This document shows positions 56,399 to 64,000 of a DNA stretch of 64,000 bases, piece after piece. Numbering within the stretch: the first letter of the stretch is position 1; each line of letters starts with the position of its first letter. The translations under genes were made by a program, and so were the position numbers. Under the pieces are notes generated by a model that was given only the letters and a program-made list of their open reading frames with translations, had not been told where the DNA came from and ran no database searches. The stretch is from Gammaproteobacteria bacterium (lineage in GTDB: Bacteria > Pseudomonadota > Gammaproteobacteria > Pseudomonadales > Pseudohongiellaceae): positions 1-64,000 of the forward strand of contig PALV01000011.1 of the NCBI GenBank assembly GCA_002706685.1, written 5' to 3'.

Positions 56399-57402
56399 GC
56401 AGACGCAGAAAAAGAAGCGAAGAGGACAGCTCCAGCATCTCCTTTCTGGACGTGATCTCATGTGGCTTTGGCGCCATCATTCTGCTGTTGATGATTACCG
56501 AGAGCTCCGCGCCGGTCAGCCTGGAAGTGACCATGGACCAGCGTGATCAGCCAGTTGCGGATCTGCAGCAGACACTGTTCGAAATCCGCGGCGAAACCGA
56601 CGTGGTCAACCGGGAGCTGAACGCCAGGCGTGAACAATTGTCAGCCTACCGGGAGCGAATAGCCCGGCTGGAGCGTGAGATGTCCAATATTCGCGGCCGC
56701 TTCCAGACTTCAAATGAGCTGGCGGATGAGATGAGTGAGGAAGAAAACCGGCTGGCGATCGCGCGGCAGTCCCTTACTGCGGAAATGCAGCGACTGCTGG
56801 GACAGAATTTTGAACGCAGCAATAATGTGATAGGTGGCATTCCGGTCGACAGCGAGTACATCGTTTTCATCATCGATACCTCAGGCAGTATGTTTTACAA
56901 CGCCTGGCCCAGGGTACTGGAGATGATTACCGAAGTGCTTGATGTGTACCCCGAGGTGCGTGGCATTCAGGTGATGAACGATATGGGCGACTACATGTTC
57001 CCCGCTTACCGCAATCAGTGGATTCCGGACACGCCGGCGCGTCGCCAGGCCATTATTTCGACATTGCGCAGCTGGTCGCCATTCAGTAACAGCAGCCCGG
57101 TGGAAGGTATTACACGAGCGATCAGCACCTTCTATCAGCCTGGCCAGAAAGCCAGTATCTACGTATTTGGTGATGACTTCCTGCCAGGAGGGTCGATCAC
57201 TCAGGTTGTTCAGACGGTCGACCGCATCAATCAACCGGACGCAGATGGTGATCGATTAGTGCGTATTCATGCGGTAGGTTTTCCGGTATTGTTTGATCTG
57301 GACCCGCGATTTCATGAAAGCGTCTATCGCTTTGCAACGCTGATGCGCGAGCTGGCGGAACGCAATGGCGGCAGTTTTGTCGGGCTTAACGCTTATCAAT
57401 AG
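56395..57402 (+). CDS. ExbD-like helix plus coiled coil plus VWA domain, second paralogue
   Basis: A 335-aa protein with the same plan: basic start MSRRRKRS, transmembrane helix (about 15-36; ISFLDVISCGFGAIILLLMI) with the same FLDV(M/I)SCGFGA core, coiled coil (about 48-140), and a VWA domain (about 153-330) with MIDAS DTSGS (about 161-165). Overlaps the first paralogue by 4 nt. The pair may form a heterodimer inside the MotA/TolQ-type channel. Last gene of the run. Confidence 0.85.
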   Translation: MSRRRKRSEEDSSSISFLDVISCGFGAIILLLMITESSAPVSLEVTMDQRDQPVADLQQTLFEIRGETDVVNRELNARREQLSAYRERIARLEREMSNIRGRFQTSNELADEMSEEENRLAIARQSLTAEMQRLLGQNFERSNNVIGGIPVDSEYIVFIIDTSGSMFYNAWPRVLEMITEVLDVYPEVRGIQVMNDMGDYMFPAYRNQWIPDTPARRQAIISTLRSWSPFSNSSPVEGITRAISTFYQPGQKASIYVFGDDFLPGGSITQVVQTVDRINQPDADGDRLVRIHAVGFPVLFDLDPRFHESVYRFATLMRELAERNGGSFVGLNAYQ

Positions 57403-57485
57403 CGGTGACATCCATATGACACATTCATGGATGATTTCATAGGTTATGCTAGGGGCAGGTTTGCAAGTTTAAGAGAGGTGACAAG

Positions 57486-58100
57486 GTGATCGGCAGCATT
57501 AACCCAGTTCGCGTCCTGACAATGATGATGTTGGCCACATTATGTGCCTGTGCCGCCAGTACGGTGGAAGTCAGTGGCAGCTATCCCAGCCCGACGATTC
57601 AGCGCATTCCTTTGACCCTTGGCGTCTACTATAGCGACGCTTTACGCAACTATACGTACACAGAGCGGTCTCAAACAGGAGATGATGAGTATTATGTGGA
57701 GTCTGGACAGACCCACATGGAGCTTTTCAACACGGTGCTGCCGGCGATGTTCGAGAATGTTGTCCTGCTGGACGACCCGGCGCAGGCTGATGCCATGGGC
57801 GTAGACGCGATATTCATGCCCAGCATCGACGAATTCCAGCTGGGGATGCCACAAAAAACCAGGCTGGAGGCGTACGAAGTCTGGGTCAAGTACAACATGC
57901 GGCTGACCGGAACGGATGGTTCTTACATCGCTGATTGGGTAATGACAGCGTATGGAAATGCCACGGTAGGTGGTCTGAGTACCGCAGAGAGCGGTATCAA
58001 TGATGCAGCGGTCGCAGCACTACGCGATCTTGCCTCAAATTTCTCGATCAGCTTTACAGCTGTACCAGATGTCAGGGACTGGCTGGCGCGGCGCACGTGA
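57486..58100 (+). CDS. Lipoprotein, unknown family
   Basis: A 204-aa protein starting at GTG, with AGAGAGG about 7 nt upstream and a lipobox-like LATLCACA (about 16-23). The mature part (about 30-200) has a beta-rich look: IPLTLGVYYSDALRNYTYT, then VDAIFMPSIDEFQLGMP. It and the next gene may share an operon and a role in the envelope. Nothing more specific is recognised. Confidence 0.7.
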   Translation: MIGSINPVRVLTMMMLATLCACAASTVEVSGSYPSPTIQRIPLTLGVYYSDALRNYTYTERSQTGDDEYYVESGQTHMELFNTVLPAMFENVVLLDDPAQADAMGVDAIFMPSIDEFQLGMPQKTRLEAYEVWVKYNMRLTGTDGSYIADWVMTAYGNATVGGLSTAESGINDAAVAALRDLASNFSISFTAVPDVRDWLARRT

Positions 58101-58130
58101 AATGGCGTAACTGAAACTTCAGGAGTCAGC

Positions 58131-58820
58131 ATGAATACAATTAGAACAGGGTGCACGCTGGCGCACTCACGAATATGGCCAGCATTATGTGTTTTGCTGT
58201 TGGCGGGTCTGAGCGCGTGTACCAGCACGACAATCGATGAGTTCCGGCAGGCCGAGACTGGCATCAGTAATGACGAGACGGTCGTCATCCTTGGCCGACG
58301 GCAGGGCGCAGGTTATGAAACTGCAGCCGACTTTGTGCAATGTGTGGGTGACCGCATGGGACGCGGCAGAGACGCCTTGAGCGTTGTGCCCGAGCAACAG
58401 TTCGTTGACGCCCTGTTCCCCTGGTTCGAGCCGAGAACGGCCCCTTTGCGCAGTGACGACCTGCAGCAGCTGATGGCGCAGCCAATGGTGAGCGAGAAAA
58501 TGAGCCAGTTCGGTATCCGCTACATTGTCTGGCTGGATGGGCAGACAGAAACCACCAATCGCATGGGGTCAATCTCCTGCACGGTTGGCCCGGGTGGTGG
58601 CGGCTGTTTCGGCTTTGGCTCCTGGGAAGACGATTCAAGTTTCGAGGCCCGCATCTGGGACGTATCCTCACATACCGCAGTAGGCACCATCAGTGCAGAC
58701 GCCAATGGTCAGTCCTACATGCCGGCGGTATTTGTTCCCATTCCGCTCCTTGCAAGGGTTGAGGCAAATGCCTGCAACAGCCTGGCGGATCAATTGAAAC
58801 TGTTTGTGCAGGGCGGCTGA
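58131..58820 (+). CDS. Lipoprotein, unknown family
   Basis: A 229-aa protein with lipobox LAGLSACTS (about 23-31). The mature part includes VVILGRRQGAGYETAADFVQCVGDRM (about 49-74) and a Gly-rich CTVGPGGGGCFGFGSW segment with two Cys (about 147-162). Located 30 nt after the previous lipoprotein and 37 nt before the M48 gene. Function unknown. Confidence 0.7.
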   Translation: MNTIRTGCTLAHSRIWPALCVLLLAGLSACTSTTIDEFRQAETGISNDETVVILGRRQGAGYETAADFVQCVGDRMGRGRDALSVVPEQQFVDALFPWFEPRTAPLRSDDLQQLMAQPMVSEKMSQFGIRYIVWLDGQTETTNRMGSISCTVGPGGGGCFGFGSWEDDSSFEARIWDVSSHTAVGTISADANGQSYMPAVFVPIPLLARVEANACNSLADQLKLFVQGG

Positions 58821-58857
58821 GGCGCCAAAGGTCAGTATTTACAGGACGGGGCAGTTC

Positions 58858-60336
58858 ATGAAGCCATTTGCAGTAGTTGGCAAGACAAAGATCGCGATTC
58901 TGGTGGCTCTGCTTGCAGCGGCCAGCCTGCAGGGTTGTGCCATCAACCCGGCGACGGGTCAGGGCAACCTGGTTTTGATGACTGAGAATCGGGAGCTGGA
59001 AATCGGCAGAGAAGAGCACGAAAAAGTGCTGGCCTCCATGCGGGTCATGGAAGACGAAGCACTGAACGCCTACGTAACCGAAGTTGGGCAGCGTGTGGCC
59101 GCGACCAGCCACAGACCGGATCTGGAATATACCTTCACTGTCATCGACAGCCCGGAGATCAATGCCTTTGCCCTGCCGGGCGGTTACGTCTACATCAATC
59201 GCGGACTGCTGCTCTATCTGAAATCTGAAGACGAGCTGGCTGCGGTCCTGGCCCACGAAATCGGACACATCACTGCGCGGCACGCCATTCAGCAGCAGGC
59301 GCGCGGCCGACTCGCAAACACTGCCGCAACAGTAGGTGGCGTCGTCGCTGCGGTTGCCACCGGCAGTGGCTACATCGGATCCGAGCTGGCGCAGATTGGT
59401 TCTATCTGGGCGGCAGCCGGTGTCAGTGGTTTTGGCCGCGAGAACGAACTGGAGGCCGACAGCCTGGGCGCTGAATATCTTCGCAATGCCGGCTACAATC
59501 CGCGCGCCATGATCGATGTGCTTTCCGTGCTCAAGAACCAGGAAGACTTCAATGTGCGGGTGGCTCAGCGCCAACCCACCTACCACGGTCTTTTTACCAC
59601 GCACCCGCGCAATGATATTCGACTGCAGCAGGCTGTCGCGCAGGCCGGAACGGTCGATGACGCGCAGCTACGTGAAAGCGATCCCTCAGTTTTCCGTCAA
59701 CAGATAGATGGCCTGCCGTTTGGTGAAAACACGGTTCGCACAGGCGATCGCAATCGTTATTACCAGGATCTGCTCAGCTACACCATGGTCTTCCCCGATC
59801 AGTGGGAAATTCGCGAGACACCTACCACAGTGCAGGCAAGCGCCGCTGACGGCGCTGCCAGTATTCGTGTCGAAGCCCAGCGCATGCAGGAGAACAAGGA
59901 GCCGCGTCTCTTTATCCGTGAGAATCTGGGCATTGAAGACCTGCAGCGTTCTGAGGCGCTTTCGCAGTATCGCCTGCTGGGTTACACCGGAACGCATACT
60001 AACGAGTCAGGCCATCACGAGCGGGTTGCAGCCATTTATCTGGGGCCACGAGTATTCGTCTTCAGAGCGCAGGTAACAGACCCTGAAAAAGTCGATGAAC
60101 TCGACCGTCTATTACTGTCCTCAATTCGAACTTTCCGTGCCATACAGATGAATGAGCGTGCCGGCAGCACTGGGCTGCAGGTCCGCTACGTGCAGGTGAC
60201 CACCGGTTTTGACTGGGCGGCACTGGCGGCGCGCAGTCCGATCAGTCAGTATCCGGAAGAGACACTGCGGCTGCTGAACGGTTACTATCCGATTGGCACA
60301 CCGGAGCCGGGCGAATGGATAAAAATTCTGCAATAA
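58858..60336 (+). CDS. M48-family metalloprotease lipoprotein (BepA/LoiP-like)
   Basis: A 492-aa periplasmic zinc protease. Lipobox LQGCAI (about 20-25), active site VLAHEIGHITARHA (about 131-144) and the third ligand ENELEADSLG (about 193-202). The N-terminal 350 residues match BepA/YfgC-type proteases that handle misassembled outer-membrane proteins; the C-terminal part (about 280-490) is a longer extension with no TPRs recognised. The start 58858 is chosen because it gives a normal signal. Confidence 0.88.
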   Translation: MKPFAVVGKTKIAILVALLAAASLQGCAINPATGQGNLVLMTENRELEIGREEHEKVLASMRVMEDEALNAYVTEVGQRVAATSHRPDLEYTFTVIDSPEINAFALPGGYVYINRGLLLYLKSEDELAAVLAHEIGHITARHAIQQQARGRLANTAATVGGVVAAVATGSGYIGSELAQIGSIWAAAGVSGFGRENELEADSLGAEYLRNAGYNPRAMIDVLSVLKNQEDFNVRVAQRQPTYHGLFTTHPRNDIRLQQAVAQAGTVDDAQLRESDPSVFRQQIDGLPFGENTVRTGDRNRYYQDLLSYTMVFPDQWEIRETPTTVQASAADGAASIRVEAQRMQENKEPRLFIRENLGIEDLQRSEALSQYRLLGYTGTHTNESGHHERVAAIYLGPRVFVFRAQVTDPEKVDELDRLLLSSIRTFRAIQMNERAGSTGLQVRYVQVTTGFDWAALAARSPISQYPEETLRLLNGYYPIGTPEPGEWIKILQ

Positions 60337-60365
60337 AAAGGCTTTATATAACCGGGAGTTCAATA

Positions 60366-61457
60366 ATGACAACAAAGAACTGGATCAGGGGATCGCTGTT
60401 TGGCACGTCGGCTGCAGTATCTTTGCTGGCATTGATCAGTATCAGTACCGCACAGGATGGCTCGCCAACCGGAGCCATTACCACCAGAACGCACACATTC
60501 ACTCCCATCAGGGATGACATCTATCACGTAGTGGGCACGGGCACAGTCAATGTGATGAGCCATGCCATGCTCATTGAAGGCGAGCATGATCTGCTGGTGG
60601 TCGATTCTCATGTTACACCCAATGCAGGCATGGCGCTGCTGGATGCTATCAAGTCGGTCAGTGACAAACCGGTGCGATACCTCGTTAATACCCATTATCA
60701 CTTTGATCATGCGCACGGCAATCAGGTGTTTCCGCAGGACGTGGAAATAATCGGACACCCCTATACGCGACAGAAACTCTCCGGCGAACTCGGCAATGTG
60801 CTGGAAGAGTCTACCTTCCTCAGTTTTACCGAAAGCGTGCCGGACCAGATTGAAAACATGCGCGCTGAGCTCGCGCAGACAAGCGATCCGGCACGTACCG
60901 AGGAGTTGCGTGCTCGCATTGCCATGCAGCAGGCACACTATGAATCGTCCCAGGAGATAGTGCCAACACCTCCGAACATTACGGTTGACGAGAAAATGAC
61001 CATCTACCAGACCGTCGATGGTGGCGGGCGGGAAATCCAGATCGTTCACCTGGGTCGGGGACACACAGGTGGTGATGTCGTGGTATTCCTGCCCGACGAA
61101 CGACTGGTCTATACGGGTGATCTGATGGTGCCAGGTATTCCCTACATGGGTGATGCTTATCTCAACGAATGGCCGGATGCACTGGAACGTCTCAAGACGC
61201 TGGATTTTGACACCATGCTCCCGGGTCACGGACCGGTTGTTCAGGGCAAAGATCGCATCGATGATCTGCAGGCTTACATGCGCGATCTCTGGCAGCGAAC
61301 CGCAGAACTGAAAGCCCAGGGTCTGTCATTCGAGGAGGCGGCAACAGCCATCGATCTGACCGGACACAGCAACAATTATCCGCAGCTGCGCGAGCCCGGT
61401 GCGGACCCGCGCGCAATACGCCGTATCTATCAACTGCTGGATGAGCAGGCGGAATAA
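60366..61457 (+). CDS. Exported metallo-beta-lactamase-fold hydrolase
   Basis: A 363-aa protein with a signal peptide (about 1-30, ending STAQ). Zinc motifs are NTHYHFDHAHGN (about 105-116), HLGRGHTGGD (about 227-236), the bridging Asp in YTGDLMV, and PGHGPV (about 277-282). Substrate unknown; related exported proteins are called quinoprotein relay or MBL-fold hydrolases. GGGAG 7 nt before the ATG. The stop is 24 nt from the convergent SQR gene. Confidence 0.88.
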   Translation: MTTKNWIRGSLFGTSAAVSLLALISISTAQDGSPTGAITTRTHTFTPIRDDIYHVVGTGTVNVMSHAMLIEGEHDLLVVDSHVTPNAGMALLDAIKSVSDKPVRYLVNTHYHFDHAHGNQVFPQDVEIIGHPYTRQKLSGELGNVLEESTFLSFTESVPDQIENMRAELAQTSDPARTEELRARIAMQQAHYESSQEIVPTPPNITVDEKMTIYQTVDGGGREIQIVHLGRGHTGGDVVVFLPDERLVYTGDLMVPGIPYMGDAYLNEWPDALERLKTLDFDTMLPGHGPVVQGKDRIDDLQAYMRDLWQRTAELKAQGLSFEEAATAIDLTGHSNNYPQLREPGADPRAIRRIYQLLDEQAE

Positions 61458-61481
61458 AACGCAGGCTGAGTAGAAAGGGCG

Positions 61482-62756
61482 TCAGGCCTTGGCAGGCCGC
61501 ACCAGCAGCTCATGCCCCTTCAGCATGCCTCTCCAGTATAGTGCCGGCAGCAGCGACTTCTTCATGTGCCATGCCAGGGCTGTCGGCTGACGGCCCTCGA
61601 GTATCCAGGTGGGCAGTGTTGGCTTGAGCTTGCCGCCGTACGCAAATTCAGCCAGCACGATTTTGCCCCGCTCAACCGTAAGTGGGCATGAACCGTAACC
61701 ATCATACTGATACGACTGCGCCTCTCCCTGAATGTCGGCCACGATATTGGCCGCTACTACAGGTGCCTGTTTACGAACTGCTGCGGCTGTTTTGGCATTG
61801 GCGGTATTGACTGCATCCCCCAGTCCCCAGACATTCGTATAACGTTTGTGCCGAAGCGTGGACGGATCCACGTCAATCCAGCCAGCGGCATCCGCCAGAG
61901 GGCTGTTGCGAATAAACTCTGGTGCGCACTGGGGCGGGCAGACATGCAGCATATCGAACTCGGTTTCCACGCGAACATCATTGCCTGCAGCGTCCTTGGT
62001 GGCAAACCAGGCTCGCTTGTTATCGCCGTCAACTTTCACCAGGTTGTGTGTGTAGTGAATATTGGCCCGATACCGGTCCATATAGGACTGCAGTGCCGGG
62101 ACATAGTCAGCCACACCAAACAGCACCGCGCCGGCGTTGTAAAAGTCGATATCGATATTGTCAATAAGCCCGCTTCGCCGCCAGTGGTCTGCTGAAAGAT
62201 ACAAGGCCTTCTGCGGTGCACCTGCACACTTGATTGGCATCGGAGGCTGAGTAAACACTGCCCTGCCTGAGGTCATTCCAGTGACCAGCTTCCAGGTATA
62301 GGGAGCCAGATCAATGCGATAATTGGAAGTCACACCATTGCGGCCCAATGTGTCGCTGAGCCCTTCTACGGCGTCCCAGTTCAGTTTGATGCCCGGGCAC
62401 ACCACCAGTCGCCGGTAGCTGATTGTCTGGCCGTTCTCCAGCACGACCTGGTTGTCATCAGGACTGAATTCGCTGACAGCAGATTCAATCAATTTCGCGC
62501 CTCGGGGAATCAGCGAGGCCATTGGACGGGAGACCTGCTTTGCGGTAAAGATACCCCCACCAATCATTGTAAAGCCTGGCTGGTAATAGTGGGTTTTTGC
62601 CGGGTCGATAAGTGCTATCCGAGTCATGCCGCGCCGAGCCAGCAGGCTGGCCGCTACTGAAATGCCGGCGGCCCCTGCGCCAACGATAACAACATCGTAG
62701 AAAGTGTCTTGCGGTGTACGTGCTGACAGGGAAGCCTGTGAGTTTGAATTGTCCAT
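61482..62756 (-). CDS. sqr: Sulfide:quinone oxidoreductase (SQOR-like)
   Basis: A 424-aa flavoprotein oxidising sulfide to sulfane sulfur and passing electrons to quinone. FAD site VVIVGAGAAGISVAASLL (about 23-40), YQPGFTMIGGG (about 60-70), PIKCAGAPQKALYL (about 170-183, a redox Cys block shared with mitochondrial SQOR), VCPPQCAP (about 272-279) and WGLGDAVNTANAKTAAAVRKQAPVVA (about 310-335). Start at 62756 gives the usual N-terminus. Downstream of the persulfide dioxygenase gene. Confidence 0.85.
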   Translation of the reverse strand: MDNSNSQASLSARTPQDTFYDVVIVGAGAAGISVAASLLARRGMTRIALIDPAKTHYYQPGFTMIGGGIFTAKQVSRPMASLIPRGAKLIESAVSEFSPDDNQVVLENGQTISYRRLVVCPGIKLNWDAVEGLSDTLGRNGVTSNYRIDLAPYTWKLVTGMTSGRAVFTQPPMPIKCAGAPQKALYLSADHWRRSGLIDNIDIDFYNAGAVLFGVADYVPALQSYMDRYRANIHYTHNLVKVDGDNKRAWFATKDAAGNDVRVETEFDMLHVCPPQCAPEFIRNSPLADAAGWIDVDPSTLRHKRYTNVWGLGDAVNTANAKTAAAVRKQAPVVAANIVADIQGEAQSYQYDGYGSCPLTVERGKIVLAEFAYGGKLKPTLPTWILEGRQPTALAWHMKKSLLPALYWRGMLKGHELLVRPAKA

Positions 62757-62844
62757 GGTGATCTCCATTGGCGAAAATACAGGTACAGTGAGCCTGGGGC
62801 GCGAGTCATTGAGCTCGCGCCTTTGGTCCTAAACATGATCAGGA

Positions 62845-63717
62845 TTAAAGAGTGTTAACAGGCACCTTAAAGTAAACCGTGCCGTTGTCCTCGGCTGGTG
62901 GCAAATGGCCTGCCCGCATGTTGACCTGCAGGGAAGGCAGGATCAGCACTGGCATGTCCAGTGTCGCATCGCGCTTCTCACGCATATCAACAAAGGCATC
63001 CTCACTGATCCCGGCGCCGACGTGAATATTGTTGCGCTTTTCTTCAGCGACAGTGGTCTCGAATTCGATTTCGCGGCCATTGGGCTGATAGTCATGGCAC
63101 ATGAACAGTCTGGTGTCATCGGGCAGCGCAAGAACCTTTTGAATTGAATGATACAGTGTCCTGGCGTCGCCACCGGGGAAGTCGGCCCGCGCAGTGCCGG
63201 CATCGGGCATGAACAGCGTATCACCGACGAAGGCCGCATCACCGATGACGTGTGTCATGCAGGCAGGCGTGTGGCCCGGGGTGTGTATGGCGCGTCCCTG
63301 CAGGTTGCCAATGCTGTAGGTGTCGCCATCATTAAAAAGATGGTCGAACTGTGAACCATCGCGTGCGAACTCAGTGCCGGCATTAAAGATTTTGCCGAAC
63401 ACATTCTGCACCGTGGTGATATGTGCGCCAATGCCGAGTTTGCCACCCACACGTTCCTGGATATATGGAGCTGCCGAGAGATGATCCGCATGGACGTGAG
63501 TTTCAATCAGCCACTCGACTTTCAGTTGATGCCGGGTGATGAAATCAATGATCTCATCTGCAGACTCATGGCTGATTCGACCTGAGTGATAATTCAGATT
63601 CAGCACCGAATCGACAACGGCGCAGGCGCTGGACGACGGGTCTTTGACCACATAGGAGAACGTGGAGGTCTGTTTGTCAAAGAATGCGGAAACCTGTGGT
63701 TTAACAATACTGTTCAT
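62845..63717 (-). CDS. Persulfide dioxygenase (ETHE1/Blh-type MBL fold)
   Basis: A 290-aa cytoplasmic enzyme expected to oxidise glutathione persulfide to sulfite. THVHADHLSAAPYI (about 73-86), HTPGHTPACM (about 150-159), VGDTLFMPDAGTARADFPGGDA (about 168-189) and MCHDYQP (about 208-214) are typical of the Blh/ETHE1 group. It lies 21 nt after cydB and before sqr on the same strand. Confidence 0.88.
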   Translation of the reverse strand: MNSIVKPQVSAFFDKQTSTFSYVVKDPSSSACAVVDSVLNLNYHSGRISHESADEIIDFITRHQLKVEWLIETHVHADHLSAAPYIQERVGGKLGIGAHITTVQNVFGKIFNAGTEFARDGSQFDHLFNDGDTYSIGNLQGRAIHTPGHTPACMTHVIGDAAFVGDTLFMPDAGTARADFPGGDARTLYHSIQKVLALPDDTRLFMCHDYQPNGREIEFETTVAEEKRNNIHVGAGISEDAFVDMREKRDATLDMPVLILPSLQVNMRAGHLPPAEDNGTVYFKVPVNTL

Positions 63718-63738
63718 TTCTTGAGTCCTCTTGAACGT

Positions 63739-64000
63739 TTACTCATAAGTGAGCTCGGATGTTTTTCCCCGAAAAATGCGATAAACAAAGAATGTGTAGC
63801 CAAGTATGGCTGGCAGTACGACAGCTGTTCCCCAGAACGTGAACAACAATGATGGCGTGCTCGCAGCTGACTCCCAGATCGTCATCCGGCCAATGATGAT
63901 GTCGGGCAATATGCTGTAGGCGAGGCCCAGCGCAGCCAGCAGGCAGAGCACAATCAGGCCCGCAAACAGCAGCCACTCGCGCCCTTCGCGCAGCAGGCGC
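63739..64000 (-). CDS. cydB: Cytochrome bd oxidase subunit II, C-terminal part (cut by the window)
   Basis: The last 86 codons are present. REWLLFAGL, LGLAYSILPDII (about 25-36 from the visible start), RMTIWESAASTPSLLF and LGYTFFVYRIFRG match the end of CydB. The 5' part lies past the right edge. Cytochrome bd tolerates sulfide, so a link to the sulfide genes directly downstream makes sense. Confidence 0.9.
   Translation of the reverse strand, partial: RLLREGREWLLFAGLIVLCLLAALGLAYSILPDIIIGRMTIWESAASTPSLLFTFWGTAVVLPAILGYTFFVYRIFRGKTSELTYE

Noticed and set aside
45238..57402. Zorya defence system considered because of the MotA-type channel
   Set aside because: No OmpA-type ZorB, no ZorC and no ZorD helicase are present; the VWA, PEGA and lipoprotein genes do not fit.
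58690..59604. 304-codon minus-strand open frame
   Set aside because: Antisense to the M48 protease gene and composed of shadow sequence.
60360..61229. 289-codon minus-strand open frame
   Set aside because: Antisense to the metallo-beta-lactamase-fold gene, which has signal peptide, zinc motifs and a ribosome-binding site.

Overview
The window looks like a contig from a marine-type gammaproteobacterium of the Pseudomonadales/Oceanospirillales/Cellvibrionales kind. The basis is gene order (yicC, rph-pyrE, slmA-argB-algC-coaBC, radC, rpmBG; rpoH; ftsYEX-rsmD; coaD-mutM), a TAXI-type TRAP transporter and medium-to-high GC. No rRNA or tRNA gene and no CRISPR array was found. The genus cannot be fixed from the sequence alone.

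Region 1 (1-17801) is a genomic island; every supported gene in it is on the minus strand. Its right end is a P4-type (DUF4102) tyrosine integrase ending up against the 3' end of yicC, a known integration site of Vibrio mobilizable islands. Its left end is not in the window; bases 1-99 look like the end of an IS21-family element. Reading inward from the integrase there are: a 714-bp gene-free region rich in dyads and 9-bp repeats; an Integrase_1-type recombinase with two small genes; a DUF927 ATPase; two small excisionase/AlpA-type DNA-binding proteins; a restriction-like module (925-aa adenine DNA methyltransferase, two small proteins with a HEPN-like look, an AlbA_2/Schlafen-type ATP-binding protein, an SF2 helicase and a GIY-YIG nuclease); and last a compact RiPP cluster. 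That cluster has a 151-aa precursor with four Thr/Lys/Thr-Glu-Asp-Asp repeats, an MvdD-like ATP-grasp ligase and a three-helix membrane protein, which together read as an omega-ester peptide (graspetide) locus inside a defence island.

Region 2 (17802-45147) is conserved chromosome: RNA metabolism (yicC, rph), pyrimidine and arginine synthesis (pyrE, argB), division control (slmA, ftsEX, ftsY), sugar phosphate and CoA metabolism (algC, coaBC, coaD), ribosomal proteins L28/L33, a RAYT-type transposase homologue with an altered HUH motif, the cmoAB tRNA wobble-modification pair, a HIT protein, a YgjP-like metalloprotein, a TAXI-TRAP transporter, trmB, thiGS, rpoH, an M13 peptidase, rsmD, a YheT-type hydrolase and mutM.

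Region 3 (45238-57402) is a tightly packed 10-gene plus-strand run that I cannot match to a characterised system. It encodes a periplasmic TPR protein with a TonB-like C-terminus, a Ser/Gly/Met-Pro repeat lipoprotein, a second lipoprotein, a membrane-anchored TPR protein, a membrane-anchored PEGA-repeat protein fused to a cysteine-less formylglycine-generating-enzyme fold, a small secreted acidic protein, a MotA/TolQ/ExbB-type proton channel, an Hsp70/actin-like protein, and two paralogous proteins with an ExbD-like transmembrane helix, a coiled coil and a periplasmic von Willebrand A domain. I infer a proton-motive-force-driven envelope machine in which the two VWA proteins take the place of ExbD/MotB.

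Region 4 (57486-64000) holds two more lipoproteins, an M48 lipoprotein protease, an exported metallo-beta-lactamase-fold hydrolase, and, on the minus strand, a sulfide-handling set: sulfide:quinone oxidoreductase, persulfide dioxygenase and the C-terminal end of cydB (cut by the window edge).
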